A stretch of DNA of 64,000 bases from Veillonellales bacterium (lineage in GTDB: Bacteria > Bacillota > Negativicutes > Veillonellales > Dialisteraceae). Positions 44,873-54,300 of the stretch are shown piece by piece; the stretch's first letter is position 1; every line of letters starts with the position of its first letter. The position numbers and the translations under genes are program-made. The stretch lies in NCBI GenBank assembly GCA_944390485.1, contig CALXPQ010000005.1, positions 62,001-126,000 on the forward strand, in the 5' to 3' direction. The notes under the pieces are model-generated. The model had not been told where the DNA came from. It saw only the letters and a program-made list of their open reading frames with translations, and searched no databases.

Positions 44873-45124
44873 TTAGCCGAGGAACGGGTTTGCGAATACG
44901 AGAACGATGGCGATGACGATAGCGATGATCGGAATGGATTCGATAAGGCCGATGGCGACGAGCATGTTGGTGAAGAGCTTGCCTGCCATTTCCGGCTGAC
45001 GGGTCATGCCGTCAAGCGCATGGGAAGCGGCTTTGGAGTCGGAGAACGCGGCGGCAAGGGAAGCGCATGCTGCGATGATAGCTGCTGCGAGAACGGAATA
45101 CTGAGCTACAATAGTCTGATCCAT
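44873..45124 (-). CDS. atpE: ATP synthase subunit c
   Basis: An 83-aa hairpin of two membrane helices with the RQPE loop (42-45) and the ion-binding Glu62 in LIESIP. Aligned on RQPE, the five positions that are normally glycine in helix 1 (GxGxGxGxG) are S22, A24, A26, S28 and S30. The Ser after Glu62 recalls Na+-type c subunits. The Gln expected in helix 1 of Na+ enzymes is Asp29, and the later Tyr is Ile, so ion choice is uncertain. AGGAGGAATC precedes the ATG. Confidence 0.96.
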   Translation of the reverse strand: MDQTIVAQYSVLAAAIIAACASLAAAFSDSKAASHALDGMTRQPEMAGKLFTNMLVAIGLIESIPIIAIVIAIVLVFANPFLG

Positions 45125-45226
45125 GGTTATGATTCCTCCTGAGAATGTAACTATTTTCCGGTTATCCCGGTATACATGCCGTTTGGACGGACGGTGCCGT
45201 TTTGGATGATGAGAAAATGTCCGTGA

Positions 45227-45892
45227 TCACTCGACGCTCTCTTTCAGGTAGATGGATACGAGCGTGGTGAAGATGTAGGCCTGGACCGCGCCCACGAACA
45301 GGCTGAAGCCGATCCAGATCATAGGTACGAGCCACGGCGCCAGAGCATAGAGAACTTCCAGAAGAATTTCCCCTGCGAGGATATTGCCGAATAGACGCAT
45401 GGCCAGCGTGATGGGCCGCGCCACCTCTTCGACAAGGTTCATGATGACGAACACGGAGAAGGGCTTGAAGAAATGGCCCAGCCAGTGTCCGACGCCTTTG
45501 TTTTTGATGAAGTAGAAATGGATGGCCAGGGACGAGGCGATCGCCAGCCCCAGCGTCGTATTCACGTCGTTGGTGGGGGAAGCCGTCAGATGATTCGTCG
45601 GCAGAAGCCCGATCTGGTTCGAAGTGAAGATGAAAAGGAAGAGGGTCAGGAGCCATGTCGCAACCTGACGGTATTTATGCCCGATATTGTCCTGGAACTG
45701 ATTGCACAGCGCCTCCACGAGCATTTCCACCGCGTTCTGCACGCCGCTCGGCACCATCGCGCGTCCGCGGGTCGCCGCGAGCGTCACGAGGATGACGATG
45801 ATGGCCGCCAGCCATGTGGTGAAGATGGTATCCAGATTGACCTGCATTCCAAATAACTCTGTCACTACGTGTGTACCTGTATGAAGATGCAT
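45227..45892 (-). CDS. atpB: ATP synthase subunit a
   Basis: A 221-aa membrane subunit forming the ion half-channels. The essential Arg lies in AMRLFGNILAGE near residue 165, and the C-terminal helix ends in FVGAVQAYIFTTLVSIYL. GGGGGTGAGACT precedes the ATG. A 102-bp gap separates it from atpE, which may carry translation-enhancing sequence for the abundant c subunit. Confidence 0.96.
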   Translation of the reverse strand: MHLHTGTHVVTELFGMQVNLDTIFTTWLAAIIVILVTLAATRGRAMVPSGVQNAVEMLVEALCNQFQDNIGHKYRQVATWLLTLFLFIFTSNQIGLLPTNHLTASPTNDVNTTLGLAIASSLAIHFYFIKNKGVGHWLGHFFKPFSVFVIMNLVEEVARPITLAMRLFGNILAGEILLEVLYALAPWLVPMIWIGFSLFVGAVQAYIFTTLVSIYLKESVE

Positions 45893-45931
45893 AGTCTCAC
45901 CCCCTCTCTCTTACAAGGATGTCAAGAAGAT

Positions 45932-46315
45932 TTATTCCTTAATTACACCGACGACTCTGTCCACGATGGTGGCAGCCGTCAGTGAAAGTAAGCCAGCGAG
46001 AAAGCCGAGCACCGCAAGGCCCAGAAAGAATGCTGCGAGGACGCACGCCCCGATTTCCACAAAAAGCCTTGCGCCGGTAAAGGCGACGAGGCGTGCGCCG
46101 ACGGTTTCAGGAGCCCGGCCCGCCTCGGACCATTTGATGTACTTGGCGCGGAGGAACGACAGGAACGCGATCTGGAAGAGCGCCCCCAGGAGGACGCCCG
46201 CGCCGTAGAGCGCGCCGCCGAAGACGAAGGCCGCCGCCGCGGCGATGGCCGCGATCCCCGCGGTCACTTTCCGGATGCGCGCCGCATAGACGGGAAAGGT
46301 CTCATCGTATACCAT
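45932..46315 (-). CDS. atpI: AtpI-like ATP synthase assembly protein
   Basis: A 127-aa protein with four predicted membrane helices, in the position and with the size of AtpI (subunit I), which assists c-ring assembly or Mg2+ supply. Its sequence is Ala/Gly/Leu-rich with poor primary conservation, as usual for the family. It lies 1 bp after the atpZ-like gene and 39 bp before atpB. Confidence 0.8.
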   Translation of the reverse strand: MVYDETFPVYAARIRKVTAGIAAIAAAAAFVFGGALYGAGVLLGALFQIAFLSFLRAKYIKWSEAGRAPETVGARLVAFTGARLFVEIGACVLAAFFLGLAVLGFLAGLLSLTAATIVDRVVGVIKE

Positions 46316-46316
46316 G

Positions 46317-46550
46317 TCATTTCCTCAGCATCTGCTTGATGACAGACCATATGCCGCTCACCGCGCCCAGGATGGAGAAGCCCACGAGGCCCCACGGGGA
46401 CGTCCCGAAGTACTCATCACAGCGAAGACCTGCATAGACGCACAGTCCGATGCAGGTCAGCATGGTGAGCCCCGCTCCGGAAGCCACCGCCGCACTGCGC
46501 AGCGGATTGAAATCTGATTGCTTGTCCCTGGTGTGTCTGGGTTTCTCCAT
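46317..46550 (-). CDS. AtpZ/AtpQ-like small membrane protein
   Basis: A 77-aa protein with two membrane helices (AAVASGAGLTMLTCIGLCVYAG and WGLVGFSILGAVSGIWSVI) and a basic N-terminus. It matches the AtpZ/ATPase_gene1 type often found first in atp operons and linked to Mg2+/Ca2+ or c-ring assembly. It is the first gene of this operon. AAGGAAGGAG lies about 14 nt before the ATG. Confidence 0.78.
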   Translation of the reverse strand: MEKPRHTRDKQSDFNPLRSAAVASGAGLTMLTCIGLCVYAGLRCDEYFGTSPWGLVGFSILGAVSGIWSVIKQMLRK

Positions 46551-46911
46551 GGGCCGCGGCAGTTTCTCCTTCCTTGGGTGCTCATTTTTTATTCGGAAAA
46601 AATGACAGCACAGTGGTTATACATCTGTCAACTGAAAATCATACGATTTCATTGTAACATATGCGGATAGCCGGCGCCACTGAAAATGCACGGGAAATGG
46701 GCAGTTCTGCCGGAAATTCCGCGTTTTCCGCCCTGTTTTTCCGAAAAATTTTCCAAACGCCGCGAGGGAAACGGCCCCGGGCGTCCCGTTTCGGTCCGTT
46801 TCCGGCGCTCTTCCCGCGTCCCCGGCGCTTTCGGCAGTTCTGCGCCGCCGTGCGCCGCGGGAGGCGTCCTGGCGCTTCCGCATAAAAAATCATTCGCCTG
46901 TCAAAATATTT
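46551..46911. other. atp operon upstream region
   Basis: No gene is supported here; the short overlapping frames have no ribosome site. The atp promoter should lie at about 46,600-46,650, where the minus strand has TTGACA and TGTATAAC elements, but no clean -35/-10 pair could be assigned. The part from 46,690 to 46,880 is GC-rich with many G/C alternations and no clear terminator for the preceding direction. Confidence 0.4.
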
Positions 46912-48054
46912 TTACGCCGGGCGGAACGGCTCCGGAATCGCCTCTGCAAGCCCCGCGCGATGGAGGAGCCACGCCACGATGCGCTCCGCCGCATGGCCGT
47001 CGCCGTAGGGATTGACCGCTTCGGCCATCTGCCGGTACGCCGCTTCGTCCGTGAGGAGGCGGTGCGCCGTCTCGTAGATGCGCGCTTCGTCGGTGCCCAC
47101 GAGGGCGACCGTGCCCGCCTCGACCGCTTCGGGCCGCTCCGTGGTGTCCCGCAGGACGAGGACCGGCTTGCCGAGGCTCGGCGCTTCTTCCTGGATGCCG
47201 CCGCTGTCGGTGAGGACGATGGCCGACCGGGCCATGAGGTTCGTGAAGGGTTCGTACTCCATGGGCTCCACCAGATGGATGCGCGGATGGCCTTCGAGCT
47301 CTTCCGACACCGCTTCCCGTACGAGGGGGTTCCGGTGCACTGGGAAGACGATCTCCGTGTCGGGGATGTCGTCCACCAGACGGCGCAGCGCGCGGTACAC
47401 GTGGTGCATGGGCGCGCCCAGGTTCTCCCGGCGGTGGGTCGTCACGAGGATCACCCGCTTGTGCTCCTCGATCTGCTCGATCTCCTTGTCGGCGAAAGCG
47501 TAGTCCTTCTTCACTGTGGCGAAGAGCGCGTCGATCACCGTATTGCCGGTGACGAAGATATTCTCTTCCTTTTTATTTTCCCGGAGCAGGTTGTCCCGGG
47601 CCGTCGCGGTGGGCGCGAAATGGTAATTCGCGAGCACGCCCGTGAGCTGGCGGTTCGCCTCTTCCGGGAAGGGCGAGAGAAGATTGCCCGTGCGGAGCCC
47701 CGCCTCCACGTGGCCCACGGGGATCTGCGCGTAGAACGCGGCGAGCGCCGCCGTGAAGGTGGTGGTGGTGTCGCCGTGGACGAGCACGCAGTCCGGGCGC
47801 TCCTTCGCGAAGACCTCCTGCAGGCCCCGGAGCACGCGCCCGGTGATGTCGTAGAGCGTCTGCCCCTGCGCCATGATGTTCAGGTCGTAGTCTGCCGTGA
47901 GGCGGAAGAGCTGCATCACCTGGTCGAGCATCTCCCGGTGCTGGGCGGTGATGCACACCCGCGTCTCGATCTCGGGATGCTTCCGAAGCTCCCGGATGAC
48001 CGGGGCCATTTTGATCGCCTCGGGACGGGTCCCGAAGATAGTCATGATTTTCAC
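46912..48054 (-). CDS. wecB: UDP-N-acetylglucosamine 2-epimerase (non-hydrolysing)
   Basis: Interconverts UDP-GlcNAc and UDP-ManNAc for envelope polysaccharide synthesis. The 380-aa protein has FGTRPEAIKMAPV at the N-terminus, HGDTTTTFTAALAAFY near 95, GHVEAGLRTGN with catalytic acid residues near 115, and TDSGGIQEEAPSLGKPVLVLR near 290. It begins with GTG at 48054 after GGAAGGGAATGTACT. It lies 43 bp downstream of the TagO/WecA-like gene. Confidence 0.96.
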   Translation of the reverse strand: MKIMTIFGTRPEAIKMAPVIRELRKHPEIETRVCITAQHREMLDQVMQLFRLTADYDLNIMAQGQTLYDITGRVLRGLQEVFAKERPDCVLVHGDTTTTFTAALAAFYAQIPVGHVEAGLRTGNLLSPFPEEANRQLTGVLANYHFAPTATARDNLLRENKKEENIFVTGNTVIDALFATVKKDYAFADKEIEQIEEHKRVILVTTHRRENLGAPMHHVYRALRRLVDDIPDTEIVFPVHRNPLVREAVSEELEGHPRIHLVEPMEYEPFTNLMARSAIVLTDSGGIQEEAPSLGKPVLVLRDTTERPEAVEAGTVALVGTDEARIYETAHRLLTDEAAYRQMAEAVNPYGDGHAAERIVAWLLHRAGLAEAIPEPFRPA

Positions 48055-48097
48055 AGTACATTCCCTTCCTTTCGGAGGATGCCGCCGCGGCGGCCCC

Positions 48098-49144
48098 TTA
48101 TTTCTGCGCCGCTTCTTCCGGGCGGCTGTCTTCCGTGAGCACGCCGAGGCGCTTCGCCCACAGGAGGAATACGAGGAGCACCGCCGCCAGCAGGAGGAGC
48201 CCTGCGATGAGGCGGAGATGGATGACGAGGAGCGCTGTGCACGAGAAGAAGGCGGTCAGCGCGTACATGATGAGCACCACCTGCTTCTGGGTGAGTCCTT
48301 TCGCGAGGAGACGGTGGTGCAGATGGCGCTTGTCCGGCGAGAAGACCGGCACGCCGGAATGCTTCCTGCGGACGATGGCCATGAGCGTGTCCATGATCGG
48401 CACGGAGAGCGCCACCAGCGGCACGATGAGCACCGCGATGGCCGCGGTCTTCATGGAGCCCATCACCGCCACGGCGGCGATGACATAGCCCAGGAACATG
48501 GAGCCCGTGTCGCCCATGAAGATCTTGGCGGGATTGAAATTATACTGGAGGAACGCGATGGCGGAGCCGGCCATGGCCACCATGGCGGCGGCGCACACCC
48601 ACTGCCCCATCTGGAAGGCGAGGAAAGAAATCGTCACCGACGCGATGGCCGCGATGCCCGCGGCGAGCCCGTCCAGCCCGTCGATGAGGTTCACCGTATT
48701 CACGAAGCCGATGATCCAGAAGATGGTGAGCGGGATGGAAATAAGCGCGGGGAAATAGATGAAGCCCACGAAGGGCAGGCGCAGCCAGTCGATGCGCACG
48801 CCGAAGATCACCACGAAGATCGCCGCGGCGATGATCTGCCCGAGGAGCTTCACCTTCGGCGGGAGCGAATACCGGTCGTCCAGGATGCCCACGAAGATGA
48901 GGAACGTCGCGCCGCAGGCCAGCCCGAGGAGCTGCTGGTCCCCGAAGCCCACGGTGAGCGCGATGGCCGCGATGAAGCCCGCGTAGATCGCCAGGCCCCC
49001 CAGCCGCGGGATGAGCCCGTGGTGGACCTTGCGCGCGTCCGGTTTATCCACCGCGCCGATCGCCACGGCCAGCCGCTTCACCAGCGGCGTGAGCACGAAG
49101 GTGACCACCAGCGCGGTCAGGAACGTGTACGCATAAGCGAACAC
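48098..49144 (-). CDS. undecaprenyl-phosphate GlcNAc-1-phosphate transferase (TagO/WecA type)
   Basis: First membrane step of polysaccharide assembly: UDP-GlcNAc plus undecaprenyl phosphate gives Und-PP-GlcNAc. The 348-aa protein has about ten to eleven helices. It shows DKPDARKVHHGLIPRLGG near 35, LDDRYSLPPKVKLLGQ, the VNLIDGLDGLAAG aspartates near 145, FMGDTGSMFLGY near 200 and a HLHHRLL motif near 270. It begins with GTG at 49144 after TTAGGAGGTG. With wecB downstream it points to a ManNAc- or GlcNAc-containing surface glycan. Confidence 0.94.
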   Translation of the reverse strand: MFAYAYTFLTALVVTFVLTPLVKRLAVAIGAVDKPDARKVHHGLIPRLGGLAIYAGFIAAIALTVGFGDQQLLGLACGATFLIFVGILDDRYSLPPKVKLLGQIIAAAIFVVIFGVRIDWLRLPFVGFIYFPALISIPLTIFWIIGFVNTVNLIDGLDGLAAGIAAIASVTISFLAFQMGQWVCAAAMVAMAGSAIAFLQYNFNPAKIFMGDTGSMFLGYVIAAVAVMGSMKTAAIAVLIVPLVALSVPIMDTLMAIVRRKHSGVPVFSPDKRHLHHRLLAKGLTQKQVVLIMYALTAFFSCTALLVIHLRLIAGLLLLAAVLLVFLLWAKRLGVLTEDSRPEEAAQK

Positions 49145-49409
49145 CGTAACACCTCCTAATCCGAGTTTTTCATACTGCCATTGTAGCGCAAACGGGTGGG
49201 GATGGCAATTCAGGCCCCGCGGGACGGCGCGCCCCCGCGGAGGGACCGCGGGCAGGAGACCCCCCTGCCCGCCTCCCGTCATCTCCTTATATATATGTAT
49301 ATAACATTGTCTTTCCCGACGGAGGACGCGGCGCTTCCCGCCGGCCGCAGCGCTCCGCGCGCCCGCGGGTGTGCTACAATAGAAATATATCATTTTGCAA
49401 GGAGGCCCC

Positions 49410-50051
49410 ATGCTCATCCCCTACACCGCGCCGGCGGCACCCTGCCGCACGGAGACAGACATACAGAAATCGACCTTCATCGCCGATCTGGCGCCGGCCG
49501 CGACCATGGACGAAGCGGCGGCCTTCTGGGACGCGCGGCGGAAAGAATTCCGCGACGCTGCGCACCACTGCTTCGCCTGCCGCATCGGCACGGCGCAGGT
49601 GCTGGAGAAATCGAGCGACGACGGCGAGCCGCAGGGCACGGCGGGGCACCCCATGCTGCACGTGCTCCAGATGCGGCAGCTCACGAACACGGTGCTCGTG
49701 GTGACGCGGTACTTCGGCGGCATCAAGCTCGGCGCGGGCGGGCTCACCCGCGCGTACAGCGGAGCCGCCGCCTCGGCATGCCGCGAAGCTTCGCTCACCG
49801 CGTACGTGCCGCATCTCCGCATCGCCCTCGTCCTCCCCTACGACATGGTGGGGCTCTTCGAGAAATACGCCGGCGACACGGCGCTCCGCGTGGCGGACCG
49901 CGCCTTCACGGATCAGGTGACGGCGGTGCTCCTCGTGCCGCCCGCCGACTGGGACCGCCGCCTGCGGGAGCTGACGAACCTCACCGCGGGCCGGGCGCGC
50001 GCAGAGACACTGGGCGAGGAGTATGTCCCGCTCGCTGCAGAAAGGAAGTGA
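49410..50051 (+). CDS. YigZ/IMPACT family protein
   Basis: A 213-aa protein of the YigZ family. It has an N-terminal KSTFIADLAPA segment, the conserved SDDGEPQGTAGHPMLHVL near 70, and RYFGGIKLGAGGLTRAYSGAA near 100, then a C-terminal ferredoxin-like domain. Homologues relate to the translation regulator IMPACT and bind nucleic acid or protease substrates; the bacterial role is unclear. AAGGAGG precedes the ATG at 49410, with TACAAT about 35 bp upstream. Confidence 0.92.
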   Translation: MLIPYTAPAAPCRTETDIQKSTFIADLAPAATMDEAAAFWDARRKEFRDAAHHCFACRIGTAQVLEKSSDDGEPQGTAGHPMLHVLQMRQLTNTVLVVTRYFGGIKLGAGGLTRAYSGAAASACREASLTAYVPHLRIALVLPYDMVGLFEKYAGDTALRVADRAFTDQVTAVLLVPPADWDRRLRELTNLTAGRARAETLGEEYVPLAAERK

Positions 50052-50057
50052 CCCTCC

Positions 50058-51263
50058 ATGCCGGGCTATGACCGCACGGAGTATCTGGATTTTCTCTTTC
50101 AGAACAAAGACCGGGAAATGGTGAAGGTCTTCACGGGCCTGCGCGGCGCGGGCAAGACGTCCCTCTTCGCGCGGTACATCCGCCTCCTCGAAGAGCAGGG
50201 CGTGCCGGAGCGACGCATCCTCTACATGGACCTGTCGGACCCGGACATGCGGCGGCTCTTCCCGCAGGAAAATCTGTACCGCCGCATCGCCGCCCACCTC
50301 GCCGGCCGGGAGCGGGCCTATCTCTTCCTCGACGAAGTGCAGGAGCTGCCCGACTTCCCCCGGCTGGCGGACGCGCTCTTCCGCATCCGGAACTTCGACC
50401 TCTATCTGGCGGGCTCGGCGCTCCGCGCGGCCCTGCCCCGCCTGACAGCGCTCCTCCCCGGGCGGTGCCTCGTGAAGAACGTGTACCCCCTCTCCTTCGC
50501 GGAGACCGTCTCCGCGTGGGAACGGCCGCCGGAAGAGGCAGACCTCCTCCACTACGCGGAAGAGAGCTCGCTCCCGGGCGCCCATCATGGAGAAGCCCCG
50601 CGGAGCGCGCTCGACACGGCCGTCTCGGCGGCGCTCTTCCACGAAGTGTGCCGCAGCGCCTCCATCCGCACGGGTCTCCTCGAAAAGATCCTGACCTTCC
50701 TCTCAGAGCATCTCGGCGAACTCCTCCCGCTCGCGGCCATCGAAAGCGCCGCGGGCCGCGCGGGGCGGCCTCTCCTCGAGAAGACCCTCCGCGCCTACCT
50801 CCAGGCGCTGGAAGACGGCGGCCTCCTCCTCGCCGTGCCGTGCGCCGCGCTGCCGGAAGACGGCTCGCCCGCCCCCGCGCCGGACGGACAGACCTGCCGC
50901 TTCTTCTTCCCCGACGGCGCCATGACCTCTCTCTGGGGCCGGGGCGAGGACGAGAGCGCCCCGCTCCTCAACGCGGCGGCGGTGGAGCTCTTCCGCCGGT
51001 ACGGCGCGGTGGAGACCGCCCGGACCCGCCGCGGGCCGGTGGATTTCCTCACGGGCCGCACGGAGCTCCCCGCCCTGTGGCAGCTCATCCCCCGCGGCGG
51101 CAGCGCCGAAGCGAAAGAAAAGTGGGACATCCTCGCCGGCGCGCCGGCGGCGTACAAGAAATGCGTGCTCACCCTCACGCCGGACGCGTTCCCCGCGCAG
51201 GACGGTCTCTTCGTCTATCCCCTCCTGCCGTGGTTCCTCCGCCGCGCGCGCCCCGCGCTGTAA
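50058..51263 (+). CDS. AAA+ ATPase of the AAA_14/DUF4143-like family
   Basis: A 401-aa cytosolic protein. Walker A GLRGAGKTSLFARY lies near residue 27, YLFLDEVQEL (Walker B) near 87 and YLAGSALRA (sensor) near 116. VYPLSFAETV follows, typical of the predicted ATPases with a DUF4143 C-terminus. The central and C-terminal part is winged-helix-like with variable sequence. Function unknown. These proteins are common in bacteria of complex habitats and may be toxin or defence related. It follows the YigZ gene by 6 bp. Confidence 0.8.
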   Translation: MPGYDRTEYLDFLFQNKDREMVKVFTGLRGAGKTSLFARYIRLLEEQGVPERRILYMDLSDPDMRRLFPQENLYRRIAAHLAGRERAYLFLDEVQELPDFPRLADALFRIRNFDLYLAGSALRAALPRLTALLPGRCLVKNVYPLSFAETVSAWERPPEEADLLHYAEESSLPGAHHGEAPRSALDTAVSAALFHEVCRSASIRTGLLEKILTFLSEHLGELLPLAAIESAAGRAGRPLLEKTLRAYLQALEDGGLLLAVPCAALPEDGSPAPAPDGQTCRFFFPDGAMTSLWGRGEDESAPLLNAAAVELFRRYGAVETARTRRGPVDFLTGRTELPALWQLIPRGGSAEAKEKWDILAGAPAAYKKCVLTLTPDAFPAQDGLFVYPLLPWFLRRARPAL

Positions 51264-51265
51264 AT

Positions 51266-51289
51266 CCTCTCCGCCTCCGGGCGGATTTT
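51266..51289 (+). terminator. terminator after AAA ATPase gene
   Basis: CCGCC-tcc-GGGCGG stem followed by TTTTT. Confidence 0.65.
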
Positions 51290-51309
51290 TCTCTGCCCGT
51301 TTCCGGGCA

Positions 51310-51351
51310 TAAAAAAACTGTAAGGAACGATGCATTCCTTACAGTCTTTTT
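51310..51351. terminator. bidirectional terminator; ends rpoBC
   Basis: Perfect 11-bp arms ACTGTAAGGAA / TTCCTTACAGT with A7 before and T6 after; serves rpoC on the minus strand. Confidence 0.9.
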
Positions 51352-51366
51352 TATTTTGCCCGGCGT

Positions 51367-54300
51367 TTACTGCGCCTGCGCTTCTCCGGCGCTTTCCGCA
51401 GCATGCGGCGGTTCGCCCTCGTGGACGACCTTGATGCGGCGGTAGCGGGACATGCCCGTGCCGGCGGGGATCAGCTTGCCGATGATGACGTTTTCCTTCA
51501 GGCCGATGAGCGGATCGGACTTGCCCTTGATGGCCGCTTCGGTGAGGACTCTCGTCGTTTCCTGGAAGGACGCGGCGGAGAGGAAGGAATCGGTGGCGAG
51601 CGCCGCCTTCGTCGTGCCGAGGAGCATGTTGCGGCCCACGGCCTTTTCCTTGCCCTCGTCTTCGAGGCGCTGGTTCTCCTGACGGTAGGCCACCATGTCC
51701 ACCGTTTCGCCCGGAAGCCATTCGGAGTCGCCCGGATCTTCGATCTTGATCTTGCGGAGCATCTGGCGGACGATGATCTCGATGTGCTTGTCGTTGATCT
51801 CGACGCCCTGGGACCGGTAGACGCTCTGTACTTCGGAGACGATGTACTGCTGCGTCGCCTGCACGCCCTTCACGCGGAGGATGTCGTGCGGGTTGATGGA
51901 GCCGTCCATGAGCTTCGTGCCCGGCTCGATGACGTCGCCGTCCTTGACGATGGCGCGCTTGCCGAAGGGCAGCTTGTACTGCTCGCTGGTCTCTTCATTG
52001 GTGACCGTGACGATCGGCACGCCCTTGTTTTCCTCGGACTCGCCCACCGTGACGGTGCCGCCGATCTCACTGATGATGGCGTGGCCTTTCGGCTTGCGCG
52101 CTTCGAACAGTTCTTCGACACGGGGAAGACCCTGTGTGATGTCTTCGTTCGATACGGTGCCGCCGGTGTGGAACGTGCGCATGGTGAGCTGCGTGCCCGG
52201 TTCGCCGATGGACTGGGCGGCGATGATGCCCACCGCTTCGCCGATCTCCACGTGGCGGCCGGTCGCCAGGTTGCGGCCGTAGCACTTCGCGCAGATGCCG
52301 TGCGCGGAGTGGCAGGTGAGGATGGAGCGGATCTTCAGGCTCTGGTAGTGCTTCTGGATCTCTTCCGCCTGCTCCTCGGTGATTTCTTCGTTCTTCTTCG
52401 CGATGAGCTCGCCCGTTTCCGGATTTACCACATCGTCCACCGGGCAGCGTCCGGTGATGCGGTCGGCGAGGGTCTCGATGACGCCGCCGCTCTGGATGAT
52501 CGGGGTGACTTCCACGCCTTCCACTTCATCCATATGGATGCGGATGGCCGGGACGTCGGCCGCGAGGATCGCGTCGGCGACGGGTTCGGTGATCTCCGTG
52601 CCCGCCGGGAAGAGTTCGCGGCCCGTGCGGTCGGCCGCCGCTTCGTCGAGGTGCTTGCCGCGGAGGCGGGTCGTCATGAAGTGGCGCAGGCTCGCGGCGA
52701 GTTCTTCGCGGGCGGCCTTCGCGCCCAGGTCGAGGGTCTCGGCCGCCGGCGCTTCCGCGCCTTCCTGATAGGCGGGGATGATCGTCACTTCGGGGATGAG
52801 GTAATGGTTCAGGAGAGAAACGTCGTCGGCGGTGAGGGCGCGGCCCGCGACGAGGAGGACGTTGCCGCTCTTCGGGTCGACCACGTCTTCGGCGAGCATC
52901 GCGCCGAGGAGACGGCTCTTCAGCGCATTGATGGCCGGACGGACCGTGGCCGCCATGCGCACCCGCTCCTTGTCGAAGTCGAGGACGACGATGTCGCAGT
53001 CTTCTTCACGGACGATGACGTCCTGGGAGACGTCCACCAGACGGCGGGTGAGGTAGCCGGAGTCCGCCGTACGGAGCGCCGTATCGGCGAGGCCCTTGCG
53101 GGCGCCGTGGGAGGACGTGAAGTAATCCAGTACGGTGAGGCCTTCGCGGTAGTTCGCCTTGACAGGCAGTTCGACCGGGCGGCCGGAGGTATCGGCGATG
53201 AGCCCGCGCATGCCGGCGAGCTGTCTCATCTGGCTGTCGTTGCCGCGGGCGCCGGACTGGGCCATCATAGTGAGCGGGTTGAATTTCTTCATGCTCTCCT
53301 TCATGGCTTCGCCCACTTCGTCGGTGGCTTTCGTCCAGATCTCGACGACTTTCTTATAGCGTTCCGCGTTGGTGATGAGGCCGCGGCGGAAGAAATTCTT
53401 GACGCGCTCCACTTCGGCGTCTTTTTCCGCGATGATCTCGTTCTTGTTCTCCGGGACGGCGACGTCGTTGATGCCGATGGAGATGCCCGAGATGAGCGCG
53501 TAATGGAAGCCGAGGGCCTTGATGCTGTCCAGCAGGTCGCCGGTGGCTTTGAAGCCGAGCTTGCGGAAGCAGTTGTTCACGAGCTTGCCCATCTGCTTCT
53601 TGTCGATGACGACGCCCAGGCATTCCCGGCCGTCCTTTCTCTTATGGAAGAAGCGGAGCACTTCGGGGATGGCGTAGTTGAAGATCACGCGGCCCGGCGT
53701 GGTGATGACGAGACCGTGGCCGGGGATGTCCATGCGGATGAAGTGCTGGAGGAATTCGCCGCCGCGCTTCTCGTCCTTCGCCAGGTCGTAGGCGAGCATA
53801 ATCTCGTCGTAGCCGGTGTAGGCGGGGAGCTTGTCGTACTCCACGTCTTCTTCGTCCTCATGGGTGATGGTGAGGTAGTAGCTGCCGAGGATCATATCCT
53901 GCGACGGGATGGCGACCGGCTTGCCGTCCTTCGTGGACAGGATGTTGTTGATGGAGAGCATGAGCGTGCGCGCTTCCGCCTGCGCTTCCACGGAGAGCGG
54001 CAGGTGGCACGCCATCTGGTCGCCGTCGAAGTCGGCGTTGTAGCCCGGGCAGACCAGCGGATGCAGTTTGATGGCGCGGCCTTCCCACAGGATGGGTTCG
54101 AAGGCCTGGATGCCGAGGCGGTGCAGCGTCGGCGCGCGGTTCAGGAGCACCGGGTGCTCCTTGATGACGTCGGCGAGGACGTCCCACACTTCCGGAGCGA
54201 GCTTGTCCACCTTCTTGCGGGCCACCTTGAGGTTGTTCGCCATGCCGCGGGCGATGAGCTCGTGCATGATGAACGGCTTGAACAGTTCGACCGCCATTTC

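Noticed and set aside
49284..49302. TATATATGTATATA stretch as an origin or replication element
   Set aside because: Isolated AT dinucleotide run with no DnaA boxes; more likely spacer or promoter sequence between tagO and yigZ.
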